Positions 15,010 through 24,307 of a DNA stretch of 41,262 nt are shown in pieces (within the stretch, counting starts at the first letter, position 1; every line of letters starts with the position of its first letter). The notes under the pieces are model-generated. The model saw only the letters and a list, made by a program, of their open reading frames with translations, did not search any database and was not told the origin of the DNA. Made by a program: the position numbers and the translations under genes. The stretch comes from an uncultured Streptococcus sp. (GTDB lineage Bacteria; Bacillota; Bacilli; Lactobacillales; Streptococcaceae). Location: NCBI GenBank assembly GCA_945864085.1, contig CAMBAD010000011.1, positions 1-41,262 of the forward strand, given 5' to 3'.

Positions 15010-16100
15010 TAAGCATGCTCCGCAGCAAATTGCTTCATAAACTCAATCAACTCAACCACACCCTGACGCGGGAAGGCGTTGTATAGCGACGCACGCATAC
15101 CACCAACCGAACGATGGCCCTTGATATTCTTAAATCCTGCTGCTGTCGCTTCTTTGACAAATTTAGCGTCCAATTCTTCACTCGGTGAAACAAATGGAAT
15201 ATTGGCTACTGAACGCTCTTCCTTCTTGCGGACAGGGTTTGTATAAAAATTAGATTGGTCGATATAGTCGTACAACAAACCAGATTTTTCTCGATTGATT
15301 TTTTCCATTTCATCAACGCCACCGATTTCCTTGACCCATTCAAAGACCAGCTTAGAAATATAGATTGAGTAAGCAGGCGGGGTATTGTAAAGTGACTCGT
15401 TGTCTGCTTGGATACGATAGTCTAACATGCTTGAAAGAACTGGTTCATCATTGAGAAAATCATCACGGATAATCACCACTGTCACACCAGCAGGACCAAT
15501 ATTTTTCTGTGCCCCTGCATAAATCATAGCAAAGTCTTCGACATTGTAGCGAGCCGCTAAAATATTAGAAGACATATCAGCAATAACTGGCACTCCGTTG
15601 GTATCTGGAATAGTGTAGACCGCCGTGCCTTCGATGGTATTATTGGTTGTCAAATGCACATAAGCAGCGGTTGGATCAATAGCATTTTTATCAAATGTTG
15701 GCAGTTCAGCATAGGTAATGTCTTCTGTCGAACCTAGCAAAATCGGTTCAAAAGCAATGGTCTTAGACAGTTTAACAGCTTCTGTATAGGCTTTTTTACC
15801 CCAAGATCCACCAGCCAGATAGTAAGCTTTTTTACCCTTGGCAAAGTTGAGTGGAATCATGGTAAATTCAAGCGACGCACCACCTTGTAAGAATAGTACC
15901 TTGTAGTTATCAGGAATAGCCATTAGCTCACGCAATGTCGCCTCCGCACCCTTGATAATCGCCTCAAAGTCCTTGGAGCGATGCGACATCTCCAGCACAC
16001 TCATTCCTGAACCATTGTAGTCCAACAATTCAGCTTGAGCACGTTCTAATACTGGTTTCGGCAAGACCGCAGGACCTGCGGAGAAGTTGTAGATTGTCAT
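15009..16100 (-). CDS. serC: Phosphoserine aminotransferase
   Basis: This 363-residue PLP enzyme converts phosphohydroxypyruvate and glutamate to phosphoserine. It starts [19 protein letters not shown], a SerC hallmark. The PLP lysine is in [15 protein letters not shown] (about residue 195), and the C-terminal [15 protein letters not shown] contains the phosphate-binding Arg. GGAGG precedes the ATG. It is the first gene of serC-GNAT-serA-ogt-arsC-like. No serB is in the operon. Confidence 0.96.
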   Translation of the reverse strand: MTIYNFSAGPAVLPKPVLERAQAELLDYNGSGMSVLEMSHRSKDFEAIIKGAEATLRELMAIPDNYKVLFLQGGASLEFTMIPLNFAKGKKAYYLAGGSWGKKAYTEAVKLSKTIAFEPILLGSTEDITYAELPTFDKNAIDPTAAYVHLTTNNTIEGTAVYTIPDTNGVPVIADMSSNILAARYNVEDFAMIYAGAQKNIGPAGVTVVIIRDDFLNDEPVLSSMLDYRIQADNESLYNTPPAYSIYISKLVFEWVKEIGGVDEMEKINREKSGLLYDYIDQSNFYTNPVRKKEERSVANIPFVSPSEELDAKFVKEATAAGFKNIKGHRSVGGMRASLYNAFPRQGVVELIEFMKQFAAEHA

Positions 16101-16130
16101 AAAATCCCTCCAATTTTAAAGAATGAGTTT

Positions 16131-16139
16131 ATTATATCA
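16131..16139 (-). promoter_or_regulatory. Extended -10 promoter of serC
   Basis: TGATATAAT on the minus strand, giving a start near 16124 and a leader of about 24 bases with GGAGG. No clear -35. Confidence 0.6.
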
Positions 16140-16500
16140 CACTGTCTAGCCTTATCACCATCATTTTTCGGAAAATTTATACAATTATTCGGTTTTATAG
16201 TCATTCCGTTTGTTTTTTGGCATATTTGAACCCCTATTCCGTCTCATATTTTGAGAACGGGAAAGAACACAAGGGACAGACAATGAGTCACTTACCAAGT
16301 CTTTGTTTCCAGTTGTTGAGCTAAGACGATCTAGCCCTAGACCTTGAATAATGCGAACAGCTGAGTAAAAAATCCTACTTCATTTCAGGATTGTAGCTGA
16401 CAGCTTACAGCTGCTAAGAAAACACCCTGATTGACAGGCACTTCACACGGTCTAGCCTATTCTCATTCTCTCTGCATAAATTTGCAAAAAAGAGGCTGGC
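16140..16500. other. Non-coding stretch between rsmI and serC
   Basis: No frame here looks coding. The stretch contains a small AATCCT/AGGATT hairpin near 16365-16385 but nothing I can name. It may be worn-down repeat sequence. Confidence 0.5.
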
Positions 16501-16572
16501 AGAAAGAAAAAGAACCTCCTTATAGGAACAGCATACTACTTTTTTATACTGTCCATTATAAGTAGTTCTTTT
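16500..16572 (-). terminator. Terminator downstream of rsmI
   Basis: AAAAGAAC (16508-16515) pairs with GTTCTTTT (16565-16572), and CTTATA pairs with TATAAG inside. On the minus strand the hairpin is followed by a U-rich tail (TTTTCTTTC). Confidence 0.6.
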
Positions 16573-16590
16573 CATAGAGGCCCAAACCCG

Positions 16591-17499
16591 TCATTTTGGA
16601 AGTGAGGGGAACTCTTCTTCGGCTTGTCGAGTTCTTACCCGCTCCCCGTGATACCTAGCGTAGACCTCTTGTTTTTTTAGTTGGTAGCGCTTGGCTACTT
16701 CTTTGATAGCCTGATTTGGTTTGAGGCCTTGGGCAATTTCTGCTTCCACCTCCGCCTTCAAATCAACTTGGTCCGCAGATACTACCTCCTCCTTGTCTGC
16801 TCCCGCAACAATGATAAGGCACTCGCCCTTGAGAGGATTGTCCTTCAAATGCGCCAAAACCTGCGAAATCCTTCCGCGTCGGTATTCCTCGTAGAGTTTT
16901 GTCAGTTCTCTTACCAGGGCCACTTGCCGATCGCCATAGACCGCTAGCATATTTTCCAATGTATCTGTGACCCGATAAGGAGATTCATAGAAGATTTGGG
17001 TCTCTGGATAGCCAAGCTTCTGCTGAAAAAAGGCTTTTTGCTGCCCCGATTTTCTGGGCAAGAAACCATAGAAGATATGAGGCTGAGGAGCTAGACCCGA
17101 GGCGATCAGAGCTGTAATCCCTGCCGAGGCCCCTGGTAGGGAAATGACCGAAATCCCTTCCTCAATGGCTGCCTGAACCAAATCATGACCAGGATCTGAA
17201 ATGGACGGAAGGCCTGCATCAGATACCTGGGCCAAAGATTGCCCTGATTTTAGAAAGGCAATCAGGCTGGGAAGCTTCTCCTGTGCATTGTGTTCATGAA
17301 AGGAAGTCTGTCTGGTTTCAATTTCAAAATGTTTGAGTAAGAGACCTGTATTGCGCGTATCTTCTGCGGCAATCAAGTCTACTGCTTTCAGCGTTTCTAT
17401 TGCCCGAAAGGTCATGTCCTGCAGGTTTCCGATAGGGGTTGGAACCAGGTAAAGGCTACCAAAACCTGTCTGCTCTTTAAATGATTTTTGTAGTTTCAT
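16591..17499 (-). CDS. rsmI: 16S rRNA (cytidine1402-2'-O)-methyltransferase
   Basis: 302 residues. The protein methylates the ribose of C1402 in the decoding centre. Family motifs are LYLVPTPIGNLQDMTFRA at the N-terminus, AAEDTRNTGLLLKHF, the SAM loop VSDAGLPSISDPG, and FYGFLPRKSGQQ. The length is about normal for a streptococcal RsmI. It follows yabA by two bases and is the last gene of tmk-holB-yabA-rsmI. A start with AAGG just upstream supports coupled translation. Confidence 0.96.
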   Translation of the reverse strand: MKLQKSFKEQTGFGSLYLVPTPIGNLQDMTFRAIETLKAVDLIAAEDTRNTGLLLKHFEIETRQTSFHEHNAQEKLPSLIAFLKSGQSLAQVSDAGLPSISDPGHDLVQAAIEEGISVISLPGASAGITALIASGLAPQPHIFYGFLPRKSGQQKAFFQQKLGYPETQIFYESPYRVTDTLENMLAVYGDRQVALVRELTKLYEEYRRGRISQVLAHLKDNPLKGECLIIVAGADKEEVVSADQVDLKAEVEAEIAQGLKPNQAIKEVAKRYQLKKQEVYARYHGERVRTRQAEEEFPSLPK

Positions 17500-17501
17500 C
17501 C

Positions 17502-17819
17502 TTAGTCTCGATTCAATAACTCAACACAGAACATACAAGGTTCATCATTGTCTCTGCGCTGCCCATAAGAGAAAGTACAGATATGGAAACCATCCTCGTA
17601 GATATTTTCCAAATTCTCCTTACCAAAATTAGAAGTCTTATGACCCGTCTTGTCTTCTTTTTCAAGTCGTTCTCTTAGCTTGGAATTTTCTAGGCGCAAG
17701 GCTGTGTTCTCATCGATGACACCCTGCAAATGTTTCTTGATAGCATCGACTTCTGCTAAGGTAAGCAAAAGTTCTTGCGAAAAATCATCCAAGGCGTCAA
17801 AAATTTCTTTCTTATCCAT
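17502..17819 (-). CDS. yabA: Replication initiation control protein YabA
   Basis: 105 residues. YabA bridges DnaA and the DnaN clamp to limit re-initiation. The N-terminal half is a leucine-zipper coiled coil (about 1-60, with regular Leu spacing and the block [16 protein letters not shown]). The C-terminal zinc cluster is FHIC...CMFC, preceded by a His, matching the HCCC ligands of the family. It lies between holB and rsmI, its usual place in Firmicutes. Confidence 0.95.
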   Translation of the reverse strand: MDKKEIFDALDDFSQELLLTLAEVDAIKKHLQGVIDENTALRLENSKLRERLEKEDKTGHKTSNFGKENLENIYEDGFHICTFSYGQRRDNDEPCMFCVELLNRD

Positions 17820-17829
17820 TATCTTCCTT

Positions 17830-18723
17830 TCATTGCTTTGTCAAAGTCAGGTATTCTAAGCTATTTTGTAGGCTGACATTGGCCTGCCACATCCGTTTGG
17901 CTTCTAGGAGGCCATCTATTGTTAAACGAGTCGCGGAATCATGCAGCCTGTCAGCAAGCAGCAAAGTGAGCAGTTCAAATAAGCGTCCCTGCTCAGCTTT
18001 TTCTTCCACCAGCCCTACCAAAATAGGTACCTGCAGATAGGCTCTGTCTGGCTGTGTCACCAGAGAGTCCACAAATTTTCCAGCCTGTCCTATCGTATCA
18101 AGAAACTGTTTGCTTTGCCCTAATTTTTGGGCTTCTTCGATACTAGAGGTTAGTTGTGCTATCAAAGCAGCTTGTGTCTTGAGCAAGCCCTGTTCTTCCA
18201 ACAATCGTTCTAGGATAGCAGTATTCTTGTGAAAAGTAACAATCTGTGTACGACTTTTGATGGTCGGAAGGATTGCCTCTTCCTGCTTGGTCAAAAAGAA
18301 GATATGGATGGTGGCTTGGGGCTCCTCGATTACTTTCAGGAGCGAATTGGCAGCATTTGCGTGCATTTTCTCCGCATCGCGAATGATAAAGACCTGGTAG
18401 CTTGACTCGAAACCTGATTGGGAAAAATTCTTGACTAGGTCACGGATAGTGTCTGTCTTGATTAAGTTGCCCTGAGGGGCCAGAATGGTCACATCTGAAA
18501 ATTCCCCCCTCTCAATTAAGCTACAAGTCCGACAGTTGCCACATGGCAAGACTCCGTCTCCTTCTTGGCAAAAGAGGGCCTGACTGAGAAAGATAGCCAT
18601 CTCAAAACTAGCAAAATCTCCTGAAAAGAGATAGGCATGGGCCAAGCGTCCCTGCTCCAAAACATGGCAAAAACGCTGAGAAATTTCTGGCTGTAGTTGT
18701 TTTAATTCTTGATAGTTCATCAT
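17830..18723 (-). CDS. holB: DNA polymerase III delta' subunit
   Basis: This 297-residue clamp-loader subunit has an AAA+ core without a classical P-loop, as expected. The zinc module [16 protein letters not shown] (about residues 52-67) has its four Cys. Further hallmarks are [22 protein letters not shown] and the sensor-like [10 protein letters not shown]. The start overlaps the tmk stop by four bases (ATGA). It helps load the sliding clamp at replication forks. Confidence 0.95.
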   Translation of the reverse strand: MMNYQELKQLQPEISQRFCHVLEQGRLAHAYLFSGDFASFEMAIFLSQALFCQEGDGVLPCGNCRTCSLIERGEFSDVTILAPQGNLIKTDTIRDLVKNFSQSGFESSYQVFIIRDAEKMHANAANSLLKVIEEPQATIHIFFLTKQEEAILPTIKSRTQIVTFHKNTAILERLLEEQGLLKTQAALIAQLTSSIEEAQKLGQSKQFLDTIGQAGKFVDSLVTQPDRAYLQVPILVGLVEEKAEQGRLFELLTLLLADRLHDSATRLTIDGLLEAKRMWQANVSLQNSLEYLTLTKQ

Positions 18724-19358
18724 TCTGCAAAAAATCTAGCTTTAATAACAGCAAGAGCGTCTGCCACCACTGCTTCCAAGGGTTGACTGGCATCAATCTT
18801 GACCATACGTTCTGGCTCTTGCTCCAGAATCGCTAGGTACCCTTGGCGGACCCTGCGATGCATATCTGCTTTTTCCATATCTAGCCGATCGACATCACGG
18901 TCAGCATTGCGGGCAATTCGGGCCAGTCCTTCCTCGGTATCAATATCAAAATAAAGCGTCAAATCTGGCTTTAGTCCATCTGTCGCATACTGATTGAGCC
19001 AGTGAATATCGGCCACATCCAGACCACGACCAAAGCCCTGATAAGCCACAGAAGAGTCGATAAATCTGTCAATTAAGAGCAGCTTCCCCTCAGCCAACGG
19101 AGGTAAAATCTTCTCCTTCAAGTGCTGACGTCTGGCTGCTATAAAGAGCAACAATTCCGTCTTGTCATCCATGGCTGTGTTTGCTGGTTCGAGGATAATG
19201 TTGCGGATTTCTTCCGCTATAGCAACCCCACCAGGCTCCCTAGTGGTTACAATCTCTGGTCCTAATTGTTTCAGGGCTGGTAACAGTTCCTGCAAAGCAG
19301 TTGTCTTGCCTGCCCCATCTGGTCCTTCAAATGTAATAAATATCCCTTTTTTTGTCAT
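18720..19358 (-). CDS. tmk: Thymidylate kinase
   Basis: This 212-residue enzyme phosphorylates dTMP to dTDP. It has the P-loop [11 protein letters not shown] (about residues 10-20), the DR motif in [18 protein letters not shown], the REPGG motif in [15 protein letters not shown], and a lid region rich in Arg and Asp. It is the first gene of the tmk-holB-yabA-rsmI operon. An extended -10 (TGGTAGAAT) near 19393-19401 drives it. Confidence 0.97.
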   Translation of the reverse strand: MTKKGIFITFEGPDGAGKTTALQELLPALKQLGPEIVTTREPGGVAIAEEIRNIILEPANTAMDDKTELLLFIAARRQHLKEKILPPLAEGKLLLIDRFIDSSVAYQGFGRGLDVADIHWLNQYATDGLKPDLTLYFDIDTEEGLARIARNADRDVDRLDMEKADMHRRVRQGYLAILEQEPERMVKIDASQPLEAVVADALAVIKARFFAE

Positions 19359-19392
19359 TCAATCTGTGCCTCGTTCTTCCATAGTCTTTCTT

Positions 19393-19401
19393 ATTCTACC
19401 A
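19393..19401 (-). promoter_or_regulatory. Extended -10 promoter of tmk
   Basis: TGGTAGAAT on the minus strand, start near 19386. The -35 region is weak. Confidence 0.55.
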
Positions 19402-19433
19402 GAATCTAGTCAAAAAAGCACTTGAAAATTGAC

Positions 19434-19462
19434 TTGTATTTCACAAGCAAATACCTTAAAAT
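19434..19462 (+). promoter_or_regulatory. Promoter of the yitT gene
   Basis: TTGTAT (19434-19439), 17-base spacer, TAAAAT (19457-19462), then AAAGGAG before the ATG. It diverges from the tmk promoter. Confidence 0.6.
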
Positions 19463-19489
19463 AGTGTATATATAGACAAAGGAGTTGCT

Positions 19490-20356
19490 ATGTTGCGTCT
19501 GAAAAATATTGCCTTAATTCTTCTAGGGGCTGGCTTATTTGCTTTCAGCCTCAATTATTTGGTCATGCCCAACCATCTCTACGAGGGTGGGGTGACTGGA
19601 ATTAACCTGATTATCTACTATCTTTTCCGTATTCAACCCTGGCTGATGAACATCCTCCTGAATATCCCGCTTTTTATTATTGGCTGGAAATTGCTGGGCA
19701 GACGTATGCTCATCTATAGCTTGATTGGAACCTTTGGTGTTACAGTCTGGCTGATGGTATTTGAAAAAATACCATTGACCCTGGACATCAATGGCGATCT
19801 CATGATTGTTAGTATGCTGAGTGGTATCTTAATCGGGCTGGGTTTGGGAATTATTTTTAAGGCTGGTGGAACAACTGGTGGTAGTGATATTGTTGCGCGA
19901 ATTGGTCACAAATATACCCACTATTCAATCGGTCAGATTATTTTAGCAGTGGATTTCTTGGTCTTATTCCTGACCGTTGTCGTTTCCCAAAACCTTCGGA
20001 CCGTTCTATATACCCTGCTCATGGTGACCATCGCCTCAAAGGTTATTGATTTTGTAACCGAGGGGGGCTATGGCAGCAAGGGTGTCATGATTGTTTCGCA
20101 AAAATCTGAGGAGTTGGCGCAGGCCATTGACCTCGAAATCGAGCGAGGGATTACCTTTATCAAAGCCCAAGGATTTTATACTAAGAAAGACATTCATATT
20201 GTCTATTCGGTCATCTACAAGAGCCAGCTTCAGGAGATGAAGGAACTGATTCGTCGCATTGACCCACACGCATTTATCACCATCACAGATGCCCATGAGG
20301 TACTCGGCGAGGGCTTTACGCTGGATAAGGACAAGCAACCTTTGGAACGGGGATAA
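19490..20356 (+). CDS. YitT family membrane protein
   Basis: 288 residues. Five or six transmembrane helices (residues about 5-195), including the DUF161 hallmarks NHLYEGGVTGINLIIYY and KAGGTTGGSDIVARI, then a soluble DUF2179 domain (about 205-280; GVMIVSQKSEELAQAI and TITDAHEVLGEGF). The function is not known with certainty; members have been linked to transport in streptococci. It is monocistronic with its own promoter and terminator. Confidence 0.92.
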   Translation: MLRLKNIALILLGAGLFAFSLNYLVMPNHLYEGGVTGINLIIYYLFRIQPWLMNILLNIPLFIIGWKLLGRRMLIYSLIGTFGVTVWLMVFEKIPLTLDINGDLMIVSMLSGILIGLGLGIIFKAGGTTGGSDIVARIGHKYTHYSIGQIILAVDFLVLFLTVVVSQNLRTVLYTLLMVTIASKVIDFVTEGGYGSKGVMIVSQKSEELAQAIDLEIERGITFIKAQGFYTKKDIHIVYSVIYKSQLQEMKELIRRIDPHAFITITDAHEVLGEGFTLDKDKQPLERG

Positions 20357-20477
20357 AAAGGAGCCTACTAACCACCAAAATACATGGAAATCAACCCGAT
20401 ACTGAACTGAGATTTGCCCAATCCTGTTAACATCTATGGTGTCGCTAATGCTTGAAAGAGTATAGCTAGTAAACAAG

Positions 20478-20528
20478 AAGAGTGAGGAGAGCCAGAATAT
20501 CAATTCTCGGTACTACCTCACTCTTTTT
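20478..20528 (+). terminator. Terminator downstream of yitT
   Basis: AAGAGTGAGG pairs with CCTCACTCTT (10 bp) with a shorter hairpin inside, followed by T residues. The 120 bases between the yitT stop and this hairpin contain nothing I can support. Confidence 0.7.
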
Positions 20529-20538
20529 ATGTTCAACT

Positions 20539-20683
20539 ATAATCATTTGAATTATCTTTGATACATCGTCACTTTCGACTTGCCGTACTCTACAGAAGTG
20601 ACTTGCTTTGCAAGTTATATCTCCAACCTCCAAAGGTTCCCCAAACCTTTGGAGCTAGTCGGATTTTGATATTCATTGAGTAT
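20539..20683. repeat. Streptococcal mosaic intergenic repeat, copy B
   Basis: Shares 52 of 53 bases (20539-20591) with copy A at 11259. The rest holds two hairpins, ACTTGC/GCAAGT and CTCCAAAGGTT/AACCTTTGGAG, and ends in a sequence that reads ATACTCAATGAATATCAAA on the minus strand. That end resembles a very common streptococcal intergenic repeat, from memory. It lies between the yitT terminator and the galE stop and may also help end galE transcription. Confidence 0.75.
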
Positions 20684-20694
20684 ACATTCGGATT

Positions 20695-21708
20695 TTATAA
20701 TCGATAACCATTTGGATTTTTTGATTGCCAATTCCAAGTATCTCGGCACATGTCCTCAATGGTTTTCTCAGTCTTCCAATTGAGTTCTGCTAGAGCCTTG
20801 TCTGCATTGGCGTAGCAAGTCGCTACATCACCTGGCCTACGTTCCACAATCTTGTATGGAACTGGTACCCCATTTACCTTTTCAAAGGCTTGAACCAGCT
20901 CCAAAACGCTGGTTCCTTGACCTGAACCTAAATTGTAGGTGTGAACACCTGCTGCAGATGAAATTTTCTCCAGAGCCTTGATATGCCCCAAAGCCAAGTC
21001 AATAACGTGGATATAGTCACGGACACCTGTTCCATCAACTGTATCGTAGTCATTTCCAAAGACACTGAGCTCTGCCCGTTTCCCTACTGCTACTTGGGCA
21101 ATAAATGGCATGAGATTATTGGGAATCCCTGCTGGATCCTCTCCGATTAGACCAGATTCATGGGCTCCGATTGGATTGAAATATCGGAGCAGGGCAACAC
21201 TCCATTCCTTGTCAGCAACTTCCACATCACGCAGAATCTGCTCCAGCATAACCTTGGTATAGCCATAAGGATTGGTTGCACTGGTTGGCATGGTTTCAAC
21301 CAATGGCGAAGGATTGTTGAGGCCATAGACAGTAGCGCTTGAGGAGAAAACAATCTTCTTAACGCCAAATTCAGCCATCACTTCCACCAAAGCAAGGGTG
21401 GACATAATATTGTTTTCATAATACATGATTGGCTTCTCAACCGATTCACCAACAGCCTTGTAGCCTGCAAAATGGATGGCTGAATCAATCGTTTCTTTTT
21501 CAAATATAGCACGTAGACCAGTCTTGTCTGCCACATCCAACTCATAGAAAGTCGGGCGTTTGCCTGTAATCGCTTCGATACGATCCACAACCAAGGAACT
21601 AGAGTTTGATAAATTGTCCACAATCACAACTTCCTTACCCAACTTCAGCAGTTCAACAACGGTGTGGCTACCGATATAACCTGCACCTCCAGTAACTAAG
21701 ATACTCAT
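20695..21708 (-). CDS. galE: UDP-glucose 4-epimerase
   Basis: This 337-residue enzyme interconverts UDP-glucose and UDP-galactose for galactose use and surface glycans. It has the NAD motif VTGGAGYIGSHT at the N-terminus, the catalytic Ser in SSSATVYG, the YGYTK catalytic Tyr and Lys, and the substrate block LRYFNPIGAHESG. GGAG precedes the ATG. It stands alone, away from galK and galT, which suggests a housekeeping or capsule precursor role. Confidence 0.96.
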   Translation of the reverse strand: MSILVTGGAGYIGSHTVVELLKLGKEVVIVDNLSNSSSLVVDRIEAITGKRPTFYELDVADKTGLRAIFEKETIDSAIHFAGYKAVGESVEKPIMYYENNIMSTLALVEVMAEFGVKKIVFSSSATVYGLNNPSPLVETMPTSATNPYGYTKVMLEQILRDVEVADKEWSVALLRYFNPIGAHESGLIGEDPAGIPNNLMPFIAQVAVGKRAELSVFGNDYDTVDGTGVRDYIHVIDLALGHIKALEKISSAAGVHTYNLGSGQGTSVLELVQAFEKVNGVPVPYKIVERRPGDVATCYANADKALAELNWKTEKTIEDMCRDTWNWQSKNPNGYRL

Positions 21709-21767
21709 AGCATTCTCCTTTTTAATTTCTACACCTACTATTATAAGTTAGAAAGGGGAAATTGTAA

Positions 21768-21792
21768 ATAAAAAAACAGCCCTAGGGCCGTT
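21768..21792 (-). terminator. Terminator of rpsU
   Basis: On the minus strand AACGGCCC and GGGCTGTT form an 8-bp stem with a 2-base centre (one G-U), followed by a run of U. It lies about 11 bases after the rpsU stop. Confidence 0.88.
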
Positions 21793-21803
21793 TTCAAATT
21801 CAA

Positions 21804-21980
21804 TTAGAATTTTTTACGCTTGCGAGCTGCTTCTGATTTACGTTTACGTTTTACAGATGGTTTTTCGTAGAATTCGCGTTTGCGTGTTTCTTGAAGAGTA
21901 CCAGCTTTAGTAACCGCACGTTTGAAACGACGAAGAGCATCATCAAGTGATTCGTTCTTGCGTACTACTGTTTTTGACAT
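21804..21980 (-). CDS. rpsU: 30S ribosomal protein S21
   Basis: 58 residues from the ATG at 21980, with GGGGAG nine bases upstream; an upstream in-frame ATG would add an unlikely N-terminus. The sequence begins [20 protein letters not shown] and ends in a Lys/Arg-rich tail, [15 protein letters not shown], as S21 always does. A consensus promoter and terminator make it a single-gene unit. Confidence 0.97.
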
Positions 21981-22014
21981 TATTTTCACTCCCCTCAATT
22001 TCAAAGTCCTAACC

Positions 22015-22043
22015 ATTGTACTACTTATTACCAGCTTTGTCAA
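22015..22043 (-). promoter_or_regulatory. rpsU promoter
   Basis: A perfect TTGACA (22043-22038), 17-base spacer and TACAAT (22020-22015) on the minus strand. This is one of the strongest promoters in the window. The 240 bases further upstream, to 22284, show no gene. Confidence 0.9.
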
Positions 22044-22284
22044 TAAGTACCTTCTCCATTTTTAAAATTGTTTTCTGGGTAACTTCTCAAAGCACCTTCT
22101 ACTTCACCTTCCAAAGTAGAATGTAATCTGAAATGCTTTCAGAACAGGTAGTTGGGGGTACGCTTTTTTCGGAGAAATCAGGATGAAAATCTCTTGAAAT
22201 CATGCTAGATAAAAACCAGTAGACGTGACTCTGAGACGAATTTCCATTTAAATGACCGATGGAGATTAGCTTGAGAATGTACTA

Positions 22285-22917
22285 TTATGTTCTGCGCGGT
22301 TGCCCTTTCTGGATGATAAATAAAAGACTTAGACTGACAAGTTCGTAAAAAACAAAGAAGAATACAAAGCAATGCAGGAAAAATTCCTGTGGCAGGATAT
22401 AAATCACAGGGTCCTTAGCAGGATCAAAGAGCCAAGTCGAATCGCCTGGGAACAGGACATGGTGAAAGAGGACAAAGAACCGATCAAAGCCGATAACAAG
22501 ACCGATTAAGCCAATGATGGCTGGTGTCAGCACTAACCAGATAAAGACTTTCCTATACAGGACCCCGTAGCCCTTTCTCAGGACATTTTTATAAAAGAGG
22601 ACTGCACCTGGCAGACTGACCACAAAAATAAGCTGAACAAGGTGAAACAGATATTTTACATCCCTAAAATGCTTTAGCCCATCAACAGAAGACGAAAAAT
22701 TAGGCATATCTAACACCTGCTGAAAAGGATTCGTCAAATAATTGAGCAAAATAGTAAAATTATAAGAAATATCTGCCGCCTTCATATACACCACCTTCTC
22801 CAGTCTCAGATAGGTGATTTCCAAGGGATAGAGCCACCAAGCTAGATAGATAGTAGCCAAAATGGCTCCAGAAATCAGCAGCAGGACTGTACTAATGGTT
22901 TGTATTTTCGTTTTCAT
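22285..22917 (-). CDS. TIGR01906-type integral membrane protein
   Basis: 210 residues from the ATG at 22917 ([17 protein letters not shown]). Four transmembrane helices are visible (about residues 8-30, 95-115, 130-155 and 180-205). The extracellular part between helices 1 and 2 contains [12 protein letters not shown] and a Tyr-Asn-rich stretch, as in the TIGR01906 family of unknown function. It overlaps the preceding HAD gene by 26 bases and closes the hemW operon. Confidence 0.82.
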   Translation of the reverse strand: MKTKIQTISTVLLLISGAILATIYLAWWLYPLEITYLRLEKVVYMKAADISYNFTILLNYLTNPFQQVLDMPNFSSSVDGLKHFRDVKYLFHLVQLIFVVSLPGAVLFYKNVLRKGYGVLYRKVFIWLVLTPAIIGLIGLVIGFDRFFVLFHHVLFPGDSTWLFDPAKDPVIYILPQEFFLHCFVFFFVFYELVSLSLLFIIQKGQPRRT

Positions 22918-23680
22918 CAAAACTCCATTCATCCAGACTTGCGAGTACATGGGTCGGCGCAATCGGAAGACTGCCCACTTCTTCTGGTTTGGTAAAACCA
23001 GTCAAGACCAGCAGGGTCGGAAAGCCATTGTCAATCCCTGCCCGAATATCGGTCAGGTAATTATCTCCCACCATCAGTGTCTGGCTGCGTTCGGTCCCCA
23101 AAATCTCCAAGGCCTTGTCCATGATGATTGCCTCTGGTTTTCCAATAAAGATAGGCTTGACACGAGTAGCGGCCTCTAACATGGCAATAAGAGAGCCAGC
23201 GCCAGGCAAATGCCCCCGCTCCGTTGGAATGTTGAGATCGGGATTGGTACCGATAAAGGTCGCCCCTTGTTGGATGGCTAAAGTTGCGACGACCATTTTC
23301 TCATAGGTCAAGTCTGTGTCCAAGCCCACCACTACATAGGCAGGATTTTCCGTGTTTTCTACATAACCTGCCGCAAAAATGGCAGATTTGAGACCATCTT
23401 CTCCAATAACATAGACCGTCTTTTCCTTGCCAAGGTCATTCATATAATCGACAGTGGCCAGACTGGCGGTGTAGATGGTTTCCACTGGGGTCTCAATAGC
23501 AAATTTCTCCGCCAACATGGCCTGAATAGTTTCTGGTTGACGGGTAGTATTATTGGTCACGAATAGATAGGGAATCTGACGGCGCTGCAATTCCTGAACA
23601 AAACGCTCACCAGCAGGAATACGATTTGTCCCCTGATAGATGGTCCCATCTAAATCAATCAAATAACCTTGATATGTCAT
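22892..23680 (-). CDS. HAD-superfamily (class IIA) sugar/nucleotide phosphatase
   Basis: 262 residues. The protein carries HAD motif I as [13 protein letters not shown] (Asp-x-Asp), motif II in LFVTNNTT, the class IIA cap in the middle, motif III Lys in [11 protein letters not shown] and motif IV in [13 protein letters not shown]. It belongs to the NagD/AraL-like group (TIGR01457) that dephosphorylates small sugar or nucleotide phosphates. The real substrate is not known. It lies 9 bases after the NUDIX gene in the hemW operon. Confidence 0.93.
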   Translation of the reverse strand: MTYQGYLIDLDGTIYQGTNRIPAGERFVQELQRRQIPYLFVTNNTTRQPETIQAMLAEKFAIETPVETIYTASLATVDYMNDLGKEKTVYVIGEDGLKSAIFAAGYVENTENPAYVVVGLDTDLTYEKMVVATLAIQQGATFIGTNPDLNIPTERGHLPGAGSLIAMLEAATRVKPIFIGKPEAIIMDKALEILGTERSQTLMVGDNYLTDIRAGIDNGFPTLLVLTGFTKPEEVGSLPIAPTHVLASLDEWSFDENENTNH

Positions 23681-23689
23681 AACATCTCC

Positions 23690-24307
23690 TTAATCAAACT
23701 TGGTTTCCCAGTGCTCCGAGCGACTGGCTTCCAAACAAAGCGCCAACTGCTCTGGTGTATTTTTCCCCAGAGAAAGCGGAGGCAAATCATCCAAGCTAAA
23801 GTAACCAGAGGCCACTGTCTCGGAATTCGGCTGAAAACCTCCACCAAGCGAGCGACAGAGCACAAATACCTTGGTCACACGATTGGCTGACCGCCCAGGA
23901 TTGTTCTTGTGCTTGTCCAAAATCGCCACCACACGCAGGGCTTCCACATCCAGACCAGCCTCTTCCTTGACTTCCTTGATAACATTGTCCTTGACAGACT
24001 GGTCCACATCGCACCAACCACCAGGCAGGGACCAAAGCCCATCATTTTCCTGGACCAGCAGGATTTTATCCTCTTGGAAAATGGCTGCGCGGGTATCAAG
24101 CTTCGGTGTCTGGTAGCCCGATTCCTTACAAAACAGCTCTTCTACCACTTCCAAGGGCTGACCAGAAGGCTCCACCAACATCTCCGCAGCAATCTGCCGA
24201 ATTTCTTCAAATCGTTCGATGTCATAGACATCTTTTCCATAGGCCAAACCAGTCTGAGCCAAGGCCTGCAGGCGGACAGCCCATTCTAACCACTTATCCT
24301 CCGACAC
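23690..24307 (-). CDS. NUDIX hydrolase
   Basis: 205 residues from a GTG at 24307, preferred over a TTG at 24325 because GGAGGG lies seven bases upstream. A helical N-terminal domain (1-60) precedes the NUDIX fold. The NUDIX box reads GGWCDVDQSVKDNVIKEVKE, with the REUxEE core as KEVKEEAGL; the first conserved Glu of GxxxxxE is replaced by Gln. Similar two-domain proteins hydrolyse ADP-ribose-like compounds. It overlaps the thioesterase stop by 14 bases, so it is co-translated. Confidence 0.9.
   Translation of the reverse strand: MSEDKWLEWAVRLQALAQTGLAYGKDVYDIERFEEIRQIAAEMLVEPSGQPLEVVEELFCKESGYQTPKLDTRAAIFQEDKILLVQENDGLWSLPGGWCDVDQSVKDNVIKEVKEEAGLDVEALRVVAILDKHKNNPGRSANRVTKVFVLCRSLGGGFQPNSETVASGYFSLDDLPPLSLGKNTPEQLALCLEASRSEHWETKFD

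Noticed and set aside
22050..22150. Minus-strand stretch that reads STLEGEVEGALRSYPENN... and looks coding
   Set aside because: Only about 31 codons lie between stops, with no start codon or ribosome binding site, and it runs into the rpsU promoter. A stretch this long is expected by chance fairly often.
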